A stretch of DNA of 8,822 nucleotides from Bacteriovoracaceae bacterium (GCA_023146355.1 JAGLCH010000196.1:1-8822); one strand, 5' to 3'. Positions 1 to 6,043 are shown, numbered from the stretch's first letter. The notes: generated by a model not told the origin, from the letters alone. Translations and numbers: made by a program.

Positions 1-738
1 TTCCAGTGAGTCGTAATCAATTTTTGTGTCTTGTTTTGCCACCGGCTCCTCTGCAACGGAAGAAGCCGTTTCTGTTATTCCGGCCTCTGCGAGGTCAATC
101 CCCATTTCGGCGAGGGATTCAGCTGCGGCAGAGGAAATTTTTGGTCCACTAACTCCTACTTCTGCTAGATCAATTCCCATTTCCGCAAGAGATTCAGCAG
201 CAGCGGCAGAGATTGCAGGTTCAGCTGCACTACTTGCTGCAACTTCTACAATCTCTTCCTGCTCTATTGAAGCAAATTCTACAACCTCTTCTTCTACGGC
301 CTCTTCTTCTACTGGCACATCTTTAGCAGAAGCAGAGTCTCCAGCATCAATTGCACTGTTAATGCGATCAACAACTGTTGAAGTATCGACGTTTGCAGCT
401 TTATCTTCACGAAGAGCGTCGACATAAGTTTTAAGCATGTCGTTAGAGACGAGAAGTATATCAATAATTTCTGGAACCGGTTCGACTCCACCTTGCTTGA
501 TTTTTACAAGTAAATTCTCAAAGGTATGCGCAAATTGGGAAAATCCATCAAATCCAACTGCTGCTGCCGAGCCTTTAATGTTATGTGCAAGTCTTAAAAT
601 GTTTTCTAGAATACTATGGTCACTTGGAGTGGCCTCAAACTCTAAAAAATTATTTTCAGTTTGCTCCAGAAAGCCAACGGTTTCATCAAGGAACTCATCT
701 TGAATTTCTAAAAGGAAATCTTCACTGTCATCCATCAT
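1..738 (-). CDS. cheA: Chemotaxis histidine kinase CheA, N-terminal part (partial at left edge)
   Basis: 246 codons are open in this frame with no stop before the window edge, so only the N-terminus is present. Residues about 7-110 form an Hpt (P1) domain: an acidic helix (EDFLLEIQDEFLDETVGFLE) is followed by the phosphorylation motif AHNIKGSAAAVGF, with His52 as the predicted phospho-acceptor. CheA autophosphorylates this His and passes the phosphate to CheY or CheB at the receptor arrays. From about residue 125 an acidic Ala/Glu-rich linker follows, containing two near-identical 19-residue repeats at about 178-196 and 203-221. The dimerisation, kinase and CheW-like domains would lie beyond the edge. 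Two ATG codons are adjacent (738 and 735); I chose the upstream one, with a purine-rich GAAGAGA stretch just upstream. A separate Hpt-containing hybrid kinase cannot be ruled out without the C-terminus, but CheA is much the likelier reading. Confidence 0.85.
   Translation of the reverse strand, partial: MMDDSEDFLLEIQDEFLDETVGFLEQTENNFLEFEATPSDHSILENILRLAHNIKGSAAAVGFDGFSQFAHTFENLLVKIKQGGVEPVPEIIDILLVSNDMLKTYVDALREDKAANVDTSTVVDRINSAIDAGDSASAKDVPVEEEAVEEEVVEFASIEQEEIVEVAASSAAEPAISAAAAESLAEMGIDLAEVGVSGPKISSAAAESLAEMGIDLAEAGITETASSVAEEPVAKQDTKIDYDSLE
76..207 (-). repeat. Two-copy 75-bp-period repeat inside the CheA linker
   Basis: Copies at 151-207 and 76-132 (read on the minus strand) encode the same core, AAAESLAEMGIDLAE, followed by VGV or AGI. 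The intervening residues (SGPKISS) are not repeated. The twelve residues ESLAEMGIDLAE are identical in both copies, yet seven of the twelve codons differ, all synonymously. Confidence 0.85.
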
Positions 739-758
739 AAAATATCTCTTCGATCCTA

Positions 759-764
759 AGTATA
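759..764 (-). promoter_or_regulatory. Candidate -10 element for cheA
   Basis: The minus strand reads TATACT, five of six matches to TATAAT, ending 20 nt before the cheA ATG. No good -35 hexamer lies 16-18 bp upstream. In AT-rich DNA such a match is easy to get by chance. Confidence 0.3.
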
Positions 765-973
765 TTGTCTTAATAGAATACACTACATTTTTTATTCATA
801 AACTGTTCGGAACTAGCTGCTAATTACTTAAAATAAAAGTAGTTTCCTCGGTTTTTTTGTTCTTATAGATAATAAATTTCTTATTGTTTTTTTTACGAGA
901 GGGGGGGAGTATCTGACAAGATTTGGCCGTTTTGTTTATTTAGACTGCGAGTTTTCGAATATGAGGATTATGA

Positions 974-999
974 GTGACAGTATTTTCTAAAATTGTCAC
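974..999. promoter_or_regulatory. 26-bp dyad upstream of fabZ, possible operator
   Basis: GTGACA (974-979) and TGTCAC (994-999) are perfect inverted arms. Inside them ATTTT (982-986) and AAAAT (989-993) are also complementary, offset by a two-base bulge (GT). The centre lies about 68 bp upstream of the fabZ start, a usual place for a repressor or activator site. No T-tract follows, so a terminator is unlikely. The bound regulator is unknown. Confidence 0.3.
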
Positions 1000-1027
1000 A
1001 GCTAGCTAGTTCTAAGGCAAAAGACAC

Positions 1028-1050
1028 TGCTATTATTCTCCTACAGGAGA
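1028..1050 (+). promoter_or_regulatory. fabZ start region: extended -10 and inverted-repeat Shine-Dalgarno
   Basis: TGCTATTAT (1028-1036) matches an extended -10 (TGn plus five of six TATAAT bases). It is followed by TCTCC (1037-1041), TACA (1042-1045) and GGAGA (1046-1050), the last being the Shine-Dalgarno four bases before ATG at 1055. TCTCC and GGAGA are perfectly complementary. If transcription starts upstream of 1037, the ribosome site can pair into a hairpin. If it starts about 7 nt after the -10, the 5' arm is absent from the RNA. Confidence 0.35.
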
Positions 1051-1054
1051 GTTT

Positions 1055-1585
1055 ATGCTCGATAAGAATACGATTAAACACTTTATCCCACATAGGGACC
1101 CATTTCTTTTTTTAGATTATATCGAATCGATTGATATTCCCGATTCTGTAGACCTTTTGAATATCTCCTTAAAAGATATTGTTGGAACTAGTGCAATTGC
1201 ATATTACACAGTATCCCCAACTCATCCCATTTTTGAAGGGCATTTTCCAGGCAATCCTATATGGCCAGGAGTTCTTCAAATTGAAGCAATGGCACAAGCT
1301 GCCTGTTTTACCCTTAATTGCCTTGAAGAAACTTATAGTACCTCTAAACTCACTGTAGCACTCCTAGGTGTCGATGGTGTTCGCTTTAGGAAACCCGTAA
1401 GGCCTGGAATGATCCTTAAAATCATTTCAACATGCAGTAAGATCAGAGGTCAAATTGCTAATTTTGAAAGTGTTATTTATTCTGATGATGATAGAGTTGC
1501 AGAAGGACGGTTTATGGCAGCATTCTCATTCGAGGAAAAAACGGCGAATGCACCATTTGATTCAAAACACGGGAATTTTACATAG
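1055..1585 (+). CDS. fabZ: (3R)-hydroxyacyl-[acyl-carrier-protein] dehydratase FabZ
   Basis: A 176-residue hot-dog-fold dehydratase of type II fatty acid synthesis, removing water from 3-hydroxyacyl-ACP to give trans-2-enoyl-ACP in the cytoplasm. The N-terminal IPHRDPFLFLD matches the FabZ LPHRxPFLLVD region. The active-site block HPIFEGHFPGNPIWPGVL is followed by QIEAMAQAA, giving His63 and Glu77 as the catalytic pair with the same 14-residue spacing as E. coli FabZ. RFRKPVRPG near residues 115-123 is the usual later motif. It is about 25 residues longer than E. coli FabZ, through a longer stretch at residues 26-56 and a polar C-terminal tail. ATG at 1055 has a strong GGAGA four bases upstream. 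It stands alone, with its own terminator and no lpxA, lpxD or fabI beside it, so whether it serves bulk fatty acids or a special lipid cannot be told. FabA is less likely because the motif spacing and IPHRDPF block are FabZ-like. Confidence 0.9.
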   Translation: MLDKNTIKHFIPHRDPFLFLDYIESIDIPDSVDLLNISLKDIVGTSAIAYYTVSPTHPIFEGHFPGNPIWPGVLQIEAMAQAACFTLNCLEETYSTSKLTVALLGVDGVRFRKPVRPGMILKIISTCSKIRGQIANFESVIYSDDDRVAEGRFMAAFSFEEKTANAPFDSKHGNFT

Positions 1586-1610
1586 TTGATGTGGCGACTC
1601 GCCGCAAAAT

Positions 1611-1640
1611 AAAAAGGCTAACCATTTGGTTAGCCTTTTT
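1611..1640. terminator. Bidirectional intrinsic terminator between fabZ and tRNA-Val
   Basis: A perfect 13-bp stem has arms AAAAAGGCTAACC (1611-1623) and GGTTAGCCTTTTT (1628-1640) with an ATTT loop. The A5 and T5 ends supply a U-tract on either strand, so it can end both rightward fabZ and leftward tRNA transcripts. It begins 25 bases after the fabZ stop and lies 3 bases beyond the tRNA CCA end. Confidence 0.93.
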
Positions 1641-1643
1641 ATA

Positions 1644-1718
1644 TGGTAGGGACGGGCAGGATTGAACTGCCGACTTTCACCATGTCAAGGTGACACTCTC
1701 CCACTGAGTTACGCCCCT
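1644..1718 (-). tRNA. tRNA-Val with anticodon GAC
   Basis: The minus strand folds into a full cloverleaf. The acceptor stem pairs AGGGGCG with CGTCCCT (one G-U pair), followed by discriminator A and an encoded CCA. The D-arm is ACTC-AGTGGGA-GAGT, the anticodon stem TCACC/GGTGA with loop TTGACAT (anticodon GAC, Val codons GUC/GUU), and the T-arm GGCAG-TTCAATC-CTGCC. All stems are intact and no intron is seen. It is a single tRNA, not part of a cluster. Confidence 0.95.
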
Positions 1719-1729
1719 ATATATATCTA

Positions 1730-1758
1730 TTTATGACCCATGGTTTACAATAATGCAA
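1730..1758 (-). promoter_or_regulatory. Candidate promoter of tRNA-Val
   Basis: On the minus strand TTGCAT (1753-1758) and CATAAA (1730-1735) are separated by exactly 17 bp, and the -10 ends 11 nt before the mature tRNA 5' end. The hexamers match the consensus at only three and four of six positions, so this rests mainly on geometry. Confidence 0.3.
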
Positions 1759-1832
1759 CACAAAAAATGCTGGCCAGAATCAGTTTTGCCAACTCTTTCC
1801 ATGGTGTTTCGTCCAAAAAAGTAATAAAATCA

Positions 1833-1842
1833 TATAAATAAT
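1833..1842 (+). promoter_or_regulatory. Candidate -10 element for uvrB
   Basis: Overlapping TATAAA (1833-1838) and AATAAT (1837-1842) sit 22-26 nt before the preferred uvrB ATG. No clear -35 is visible, and I see no LexA-type CTGT-N8-ACAG box in the 134-bp gap, so SOS control is not supported by this sequence. Confidence 0.25.
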
Positions 1843-1864
1843 CCTAACGCTATTGAGCTGTGCA

Positions 1865-3853
1865 ATGTTTGATTTAAAATCTCCATTTTCTCCTGCCGGT
1901 GATCAACCCGCAGCTATAAAACGACTCATCGAGGAGTATGAGAGAGGCAATAATCAACAGACTCTTTTGGGGGTAACTGGTTCTGGTAAAACATTTACAA
2001 TGGCAAATGTTATTCAGGCAATGGGAAAAAAAACTCTGATCTTAGCACATAACAAAACCCTCGCGGCCCAGCTTTATTCAGAGTTTCGTGACTTCTTTCC
2101 TAACAATGCTGTCGAATATTTTGTTTCATACTACGATTATTACCAGCCAGAGGCCTATGTTGCCGGATCTGACACCTTTATTGAAAAAGACGCTTCTATC
2201 AATGATGAAATTGATAAATTGAGGCACTCAGCAACTAGAAGTCTGCTGGAGAGAGATGATGTAATTGTTATTTCTTCAGTTAGCTGTATCTACGGTATTG
2301 GCTCACCTGAGGAATATGCTTCACAAAAAGTCACATTAATCATCGATGATGAACTTGATCGTGATGACTTTCTAAAAATGTTGATAGCAATTCAGTATGA
2401 AAGAAATGATATTGATTTTTCTCGTGGTACGTTTAGGGTGAGAGGCGAGGTTGTCGAAGTTTTTCCTGCGTATGAAGATAGTGATGTTGTTAGAATTGAA
2501 TTCTTCGGAGACACGATAGAAGGAATCTCTATTGTTGATCCGCTGAGGGGAAAAACTTTACATAAAATTACAAAAACAACGATCTATCCTAAATCTCACT
2601 ACGTTGTAAGCGAGGAGAAAAAAGATCGTGCCGTTGAAACAATCAAAGTCGAGTTACGTGAACGTCTACAGCAACTTGACTCCGAGCAACGCTTACTAGA
2701 AAAGCAGCGGCTTGAGCAGAGAACTATGTATGACCTAGAGATGCTTGAAGAGATGGGTTATTGTTCAGGCATAGAAAATTATTCACGTCACTTGACGGGA
2801 AATTCTCCCGGAGAACCACCTCCAACATTAATTGATTTTTTCGGTGATGACTTCTTATTTATTATTGATGAGTCCCATATTACTGTCTCACAGGTTGGTG
2901 GTATGTATCGCGGGGACCGCTCGAGAAAACAAACACTTGTTGAACATGGGTTTAGGCTTCCCTCGGCCTTAGACAATAGGCCTTTAAACTTTGAGGAATT
3001 TGAGAAGAAAATTTCTAAAGCAATGTATGTCTCAGCGACTCCAGGAAACTATGAGCTAGAAAAAACTGGTGGCGAATTTGTAGAGCAAATTATTCGACCC
3101 ACCGGCCTACTTGATCCCGAAATCGAGGTGAGAGATGCCTCCTCGCAAGTAGATGATCTCTTAAAAGAATGTAAAAAAACAATAGAGAGGGGCGGGCGGA
3201 TACTCGTTACAACCCTTACTAAAAAACTGTCTGAAGAGCTAGCAAGCTACTATGCAGATGCAGGCCTTAAAGTTCGTTACCTACATTCTGATATTGATAC
3301 TATCGAGCGGATGGAAATTATTCGTGACCTACGCCTTGGGGAGTATGATGTCCTTATTGGAATAAACTTACTTCGTGAGGGGCTAGACATTCCCGAAACA
3401 GTACTCGTAGGGATTCTTGATGCAGACAAAGAGGGATTTTTACGCTCAGAGAGATCGCTCATTCAAACTATTGGTCGAGCTGCCAGAAACTCAGAGGGGA
3501 GAGTGATCTTATACTCCTATAAAATAACTAAAAGTATGCAAAAGGCCATAGATGAGACGGCAAGAAGGAGGAAAATTCAGGCAGATTATAATACCACCCA
3601 CAATATTATCCCAACAACTATTGTTAAAGGGGTTTCTGGAGGTGTCATCGAAACACTTCGTGGAACCAAGAGAAGAACTGCGAAGAGAGAGCAGATCATT
3701 GTAAACAGTCAATCTACAAGAGAGGATCTTGATAAGCAGATTATTGAACTTAAAGTACGGATGAAGATTGCTGCAAAAGAGCTACGCTTTGAAGACGCAG
3801 CAAATATCAGAGATGAGATCAAGATTGTGTTTGACCTTAGACTTTTATTATAG
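1865..3853 (+). CDS. uvrB: Excinuclease ABC subunit UvrB
   Basis: The damage-verification helicase-like subunit of nucleotide excision repair; it is loaded by UvrA, opens DNA around the lesion with its beta-hairpin and recruits UvrC. The frame gives 662 residues from ATG 1865, close to the usual 660-675. Visible motifs are Walker A GVTGSGKT (36-43), the damage-binding hairpin with YYDYYQPEAYV, the EPPPTLIDFF segment, Walker B DESH (335-338), YVSATPG, and helicase motif VI QTIGRAAR (534-541). The C-terminal UVR domain, ending around AKELRFEDAANIRDEI, binds UvrC. A TTG at 1853 would add four residues, but it has no Shine-Dalgarno, whereas proteins of this family usually begin MFxLxSPF as here. 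Even at ATG 1865 only a weak GAG precedes the start, suggesting modest translation. No frameshift or missing motif is seen. It is monocistronic and converges on the next gene. Confidence 0.97.
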   Translation: MFDLKSPFSPAGDQPAAIKRLIEEYERGNNQQTLLGVTGSGKTFTMANVIQAMGKKTLILAHNKTLAAQLYSEFRDFFPNNAVEYFVSYYDYYQPEAYVAGSDTFIEKDASINDEIDKLRHSATRSLLERDDVIVISSVSCIYGIGSPEEYASQKVTLIIDDELDRDDFLKMLIAIQYERNDIDFSRGTFRVRGEVVEVFPAYEDSDVVRIEFFGDTIEGISIVDPLRGKTLHKITKTTIYPKSHYVVSEEKKDRAVETIKVELRERLQQLDSEQRLLEKQRLEQRTMYDLEMLEEMGYCSGIENYSRHLTGNSPGEPPPTLIDFFGDDFLFIIDESHITVSQVGGMYRGDRSRKQTLVEHGFRLPSALDNRPLNFEEFEKKISKAMYVSATPGNYELEKTGGEFVEQIIRPTGLLDPEIEVRDASSQVDDLLKECKKTIERGGRILVTTLTKKLSEELASYYADAGLKVRYLHSDIDTIERMEIIRDLRLGEYDVLIGINLLREGLDIPETVLVGILDADKEGFLRSERSLIQTIGRAARNSEGRVILYSYKITKSMQKAIDETARRRKIQADYNTTHNIIPTTIVKGVSGGVIETLRGTKRRTAKREQIIVNSQSTREDLDKQIIELKVRMKIAAKELRFEDAANIRDEIKIVFDLRLLL

Positions 3854-4390
3854 GTTTGACCTCGTGAGAAGAACTGTCAGATGATTTATTCTCTTGGTGA
3901 TTGCTTCTGACGGCCTGAATTCTAATAATAAATCCTGTAGTTCATTCCCGAGTCCTACTTCACTTGTAAAATGATCCGCCTCCATTTGCCCTTCGATGGA
4001 TTTTGCCCTCGCTGGAGAGTGGCCTGCTAAGATATGTCCAAGCTCATGCGTGATTATTGATGCGGCTTTTGCTGTGGAGCTAGATGCAATAAGCTCAATT
4101 GTTTCAGGAAAGAGTACAATGTAATCAACACCGGCCTCTGCAGTTACTGAAAGGGTATAAAGCCCAGAAGTATTTAAAAAAATGATCTCATTTTTATGTG
4201 CAGAAAACTTATCTAGTGTCGAATGGGACAGAGAATCTACTACAAATTCAAATGCGGCGAGTATCCTCAAATTAGAAGATATCCAATGATGGCCGGGAAC
4301 GTTAAGCCATTTAATACGGAAATCATCTCTTCGATCGAGTAAAGATTTTTGTACTTTTTTATCACGCTTGAAGATTAAAGTTTGAAACAT
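3848..4390 (-). CDS. Putative cytoplasmic zinc metallopeptidase-like protein (HELGH)
   Basis: A 180-residue protein I cannot assign to a named family. Residues 113-124 read ITHELGHILAGH, a classic HExxH zinc motif (His115, Glu116, His119). Eighteen residues after the second ligand comes QMEADHF, where Glu137 is a good third ligand, as in gluzincins of the M48 or ImmA/IrrE style (ExxxD helix). There is no signal peptide or membrane helix, so it should be cytoplasmic, unlike typical M48 proteases. The N-terminal half (1-100) has no recognisable motif. ATG at 4390 is chosen because a strong GGGAGGA (minus strand, 4396-4402) lies five bases upstream; a longer GTG start at 4411 would place that site inside the gene. 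The 3' end overlaps the end of uvrB by 6 bp in convergent orientation. No antitoxin or XRE-type partner gene is adjacent, which weakens an ImmA-like reading. Confidence 0.7.
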   Translation of the reverse strand: MFQTLIFKRDKKVQKSLLDRRDDFRIKWLNVPGHHWISSNLRILAAFEFVVDSLSHSTLDKFSAHKNEIIFLNTSGLYTLSVTAEAGVDYIVLFPETIELIASSSTAKAASIITHELGHILAGHSPARAKSIEGQMEADHFTSEVGLGNELQDLLLEFRPSEAITKRINHLTVLLTRSNL

Positions 4391-4395
4391 AGCAT

Positions 4396-4402
4396 TCCTC
4401 CC
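4396..4402 (-). promoter_or_regulatory. Strong Shine-Dalgarno fixing the metallopeptidase start
   Basis: The minus strand reads GGGAGGA five bases before ATG 4390. It argues against the in-frame GTG at 4411. Confidence 0.8.
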
Positions 4403-4495
4403 GTTTATCACTTATCGGTCTTTGGTGGGGAAGGTGAAATTACAGTACAGCAGGATTACAGTGAGGAAAATTTTTCTATTTCTGTTCCACTTAAA

Positions 4496-4521
4496 ACTCC
4501 TATATACTTGAAAGTAGGAGT
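4496..4521 (+). promoter_or_regulatory. Hairpin or promoter overlapping the Shine-Dalgarno of the exported-protein gene
   Basis: ACTCCTA (4496-4502) and TAGGAGT (4515-4521) are perfect inverted arms around a 12-nt loop. The right arm contains the AGGAG Shine-Dalgarno (4516-4520), six bases before GTG 4527. The loop also contains TATACT (4503-4508), five of six to a -10 element. If that is the true promoter, the left arm is not transcribed; if transcription starts further upstream, the hairpin would hide the ribosome site. Confidence 0.35.
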
Positions 4522-4526
4522 GATAT

Positions 4527-4907
4527 GTGAAAATACTTGTTCAGTTTATTATAATTTTAGTTGGAATACTTGTTTCCTCAGGTCGTGTATTTAGTTACGA
4601 GAGAGCTGACTCATTTGTTGTTCGAGCTTATAGCAACCACTACAAGGTTTTAGCTCCTGCTACGCTATCTAAAAATCTCAGTGTAATCATTGAAAATAAG
4701 ATGCTTGCCAATCTTGTCGGAAGGCTTGAGACAGAGGAAGGGAGAGTTCTCACTTTTGTGCGAGTCGATGCTGGCAAGTATAAATCGATAACTATCAAAG
4801 GACACAAGAAGGAGGATAAAATACTATTCTTCCCACTAAGTCCTGCTTTTCAAAAAATTGAGCTTAAGCTCGGGGTGAGGCCATATGAGATTCCTCCAAA
4901 AAGATAA
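4527..4907 (+). CDS. Small exported protein of unknown function
   Basis: 126 residues starting at GTG, with AGGAG six bases upstream; the overlapping ATG at 4525 is followed at once by a stop and cannot be used. Residues 1-23 are a Sec signal peptide: Lys2, a long hydrophobic core (ILVQFIIILVGILV) and a V-F-S site before Tyr24. No cysteine follows the predicted cleavage site, so it is not a lipoprotein. The mature part of about 103 residues is basic and appears beta-rich, with no motif I recognise, and would sit in the periplasm or be secreted. Its last 23 bases overlap the start of the metallophosphoesterase gene, so the two are probably co-transcribed and translationally coupled. A functional link to that enzyme is inference from position only. 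Confidence 0.75.
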   Translation: MKILVQFIIILVGILVSSGRVFSYERADSFVVRAYSNHYKVLAPATLSKNLSVIIENKMLANLVGRLETEEGRVLTFVRVDAGKYKSITIKGHKKEDKILFFPLSPAFQKIELKLGVRPYEIPPKR

Positions 4908-6018
4908 AATTTCAAAGTCTGTAATCGTTGTCTCTGATCTTCATCTGGGGGCAGGGGCATATATTGGTAAAAAAAGAAATTATCTTGAAGCATTTCATCA
5001 TGATGAAGAATTTATCGATTTTCTGGACTACTTTTCCACAGGTGATTATCAGAATCGAGAAGTCGATCTTATCATCAATGGGGATTTTCTAGATCTACTT
5101 GCTGTTCCTTTTGTTAAGTTTTTTGACGATGATTTTTGGAGTGAAGAAGCAGCTCTTGCCAAGCTAGAAATTATTATTGATGCTCATAAAGAAGTTATCG
5201 CTTCTTTGGGAGATTTCTTAGAGAAGAAAAATAAGCACATTTACTACATTATTGGGAATCATGATGCTGAAATGATATTCCCATCTCTTAGAGAGAGGCT
5301 TAAGAAAGCATTACCCGAAAAGGTACGTACCAGTTTTTCGATTACTTCCAATGAAAGTGGAGAGTTTTCTCCTATTCCGGGAGTTATTATTAAGCATGGC
5401 CATGAATATGAAAAAGCTCACCAGTTCAGGCCTTCAAAGTCTCTTATTTCTGATGAAAATGACCGTAAGTATTTTCTTCCCCCTTGGGGATCATATTTTG
5501 TGATTCGAGTACTGAATAAGTATAAGGAAATTCGTCCCCACGTTGATGCAGTTAAACCAATTAAGAGGTTTCTAATCAATGGTTTTATTTACGATACTTT
5601 TTTTACCGTAAGATTTCTCATTGCAATTATCTCATATTTTTTCATGGTTCGCTTTGTTCACTACTTTTGGCTTGATAAAAACCTAAAGCGATTACTGAAA
5701 AATGTAAAAAATGAAGTTGAGCTTTTTAAGGATTATGAAACAATTACTCAAGAGGTTCTTGAGGAGCGAGATGATGTTAAAGTCCTAGTTGTTGGGCATA
5801 CGCACCATCCTACATTTCGAAGTTTTGTGAATGGCTCTATATTTATTAATACTGGAACCTGGACAAGGGTTTGGAATTTAGGATTTGGAAAAAGAGTGGA
5901 TGGTGTTCAACTTTGCTTTGCGCAGATAGACATCAGAGAAGGGAATGATCAAGAGAGAATTGACTCCGCTCTGCATGTATGGAAAGGAAGACATAATCTT
6001 CCATTTGAATGCCATTAA
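4885..6018 (+). CDS. Calcineurin-type metallophosphoesterase, LpxH-like architecture
   Basis: A 377-residue hydrolase with the complete dimetal signature: DLHLG (Asp18, His20), GDFLD (Asp67, Asp70), GNHD (124-127), KHGHE (His171, His173) and GHTHHP (304-309). These residues bind two metal ions for phosphoester or pyrophosphate cleavage. The GDFLDLL and GNHD spacing resembles the UDP-2,3-diacylglucosamine hydrolase (LpxH) group, but the protein is over 100 residues longer. The extra piece lies between the HGH and GHTH motifs and contains a hydrophobic, aromatic stretch at about 231-262 (rich in Phe, Ile, Tyr) that could dip into or cross a membrane. The N-terminus has no signal peptide. ATG at 4885 is preceded by GGGGTGAGG and lies inside the end of the upstream gene. 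The substrate cannot be told from sequence; a role in lipid or cell-envelope metabolism is inference. Confidence 0.85.
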   Translation: MRFLQKDKISKSVIVVSDLHLGAGAYIGKKRNYLEAFHHDEEFIDFLDYFSTGDYQNREVDLIINGDFLDLLAVPFVKFFDDDFWSEEAALAKLEIIIDAHKEVIASLGDFLEKKNKHIYYIIGNHDAEMIFPSLRERLKKALPEKVRTSFSITSNESGEFSPIPGVIIKHGHEYEKAHQFRPSKSLISDENDRKYFLPPWGSYFVIRVLNKYKEIRPHVDAVKPIKRFLINGFIYDTFFTVRFLIAIISYFFMVRFVHYFWLDKNLKRLLKNVKNEVELFKDYETITQEVLEERDDVKVLVVGHTHHPTFRSFVNGSIFINTGTWTRVWNLGFGKRVDGVQLCFAQIDIREGNDQERIDSALHVWKGRHNLPFECH

Positions 6019-6020
6019 TA

Positions 6021-6039
6021 AAGGGCCTGTCTGGCCCTT
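6021..6039. terminator. Bidirectional hairpin terminator between the phosphoesterase gene and cheX
   Basis: AAGGGCC (6021-6027) and GGCCCTT (6033-6039) form a perfect 7-bp stem with a TGTCT loop. The stem begins two bases after the phosphoesterase stop and lies four bases beyond the cheX stop. The trailing T-rich runs are weak on both strands (ATATTTA one way, TTATTAA the other), so termination may be partial. Confidence 0.75.
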
Positions 6040-6043
6040 ATAT

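Larger units (their letters stand above)
739..1054. other. AT-rich intergenic region between divergent cheA and fabZ
   Basis: This 316-base stretch holds no convincing gene: every frame is cut by stops, and no start codon preceded by a Shine-Dalgarno opens an ORF of useful length. It contains homopolymer runs (T7 at 852-858, T8 at 887-894, G7 at 901-907), candidate promoters for both flanking genes, and a 26-bp dyad at 974-999. A 9-bp inverted pair, GAACTAGCT (810-818) and AGCTAGTTC (1004-1012), sits near its two ends. Confidence 0.7.

Noticed and set aside
26..427. A 133-codon open frame on the plus strand, opposite cheA
   Set aside because: It is the mirror of the Ala/Glu/Ser-rich CheA linker, with a low-complexity Ser/Ala/Thr product and no ribosome site; the opposite frame carries a clear Hpt domain.
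925..942. TTGGCC-TTTTGTTT stretch looking like a sigma-54 promoter
   Set aside because: It lacks the GG-N10-GC core spacing.
810..1012. 9-bp inverted pair GAACTAGCT / AGCTAGTTC as ends of a mobile element
   Set aside because: A pair this short is not very unlikely by chance in 300 bp, and the 190-bp interior has no transposase remnant or target duplication.
1853..1864. TTG start for uvrB giving four more residues
   Set aside because: No Shine-Dalgarno precedes it, and UvrB proteins normally begin at the MFxL position used here.
1719..1864. LexA/SOS box before uvrB
   Set aside because: I found no CTGT-N8-ACAG-like dyad in the gap.
3876..3911. GTCAGA / TCTGAC inverted arms near the end of the metallopeptidase gene as a uvrB terminator
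   Set aside because: The stem is short, the loop is 24 nt, no T-run follows and it lies within coding sequence.
4411..4420. Minus-strand GACCGATAAG resembling a flagellar sigma-28 -10 (GCCGATAA)
   Set aside because: No TAAA-type -35 lies about 15 bp upstream, and the gene it would serve has no evident flagellar role.
4382..4594. A 70-codon plus-strand frame beginning with TTG
   Set aside because: It starts inside the opposite metallopeptidase gene, lacks a Shine-Dalgarno, and overlaps out of frame the better-supported signal-peptide gene at 4527.
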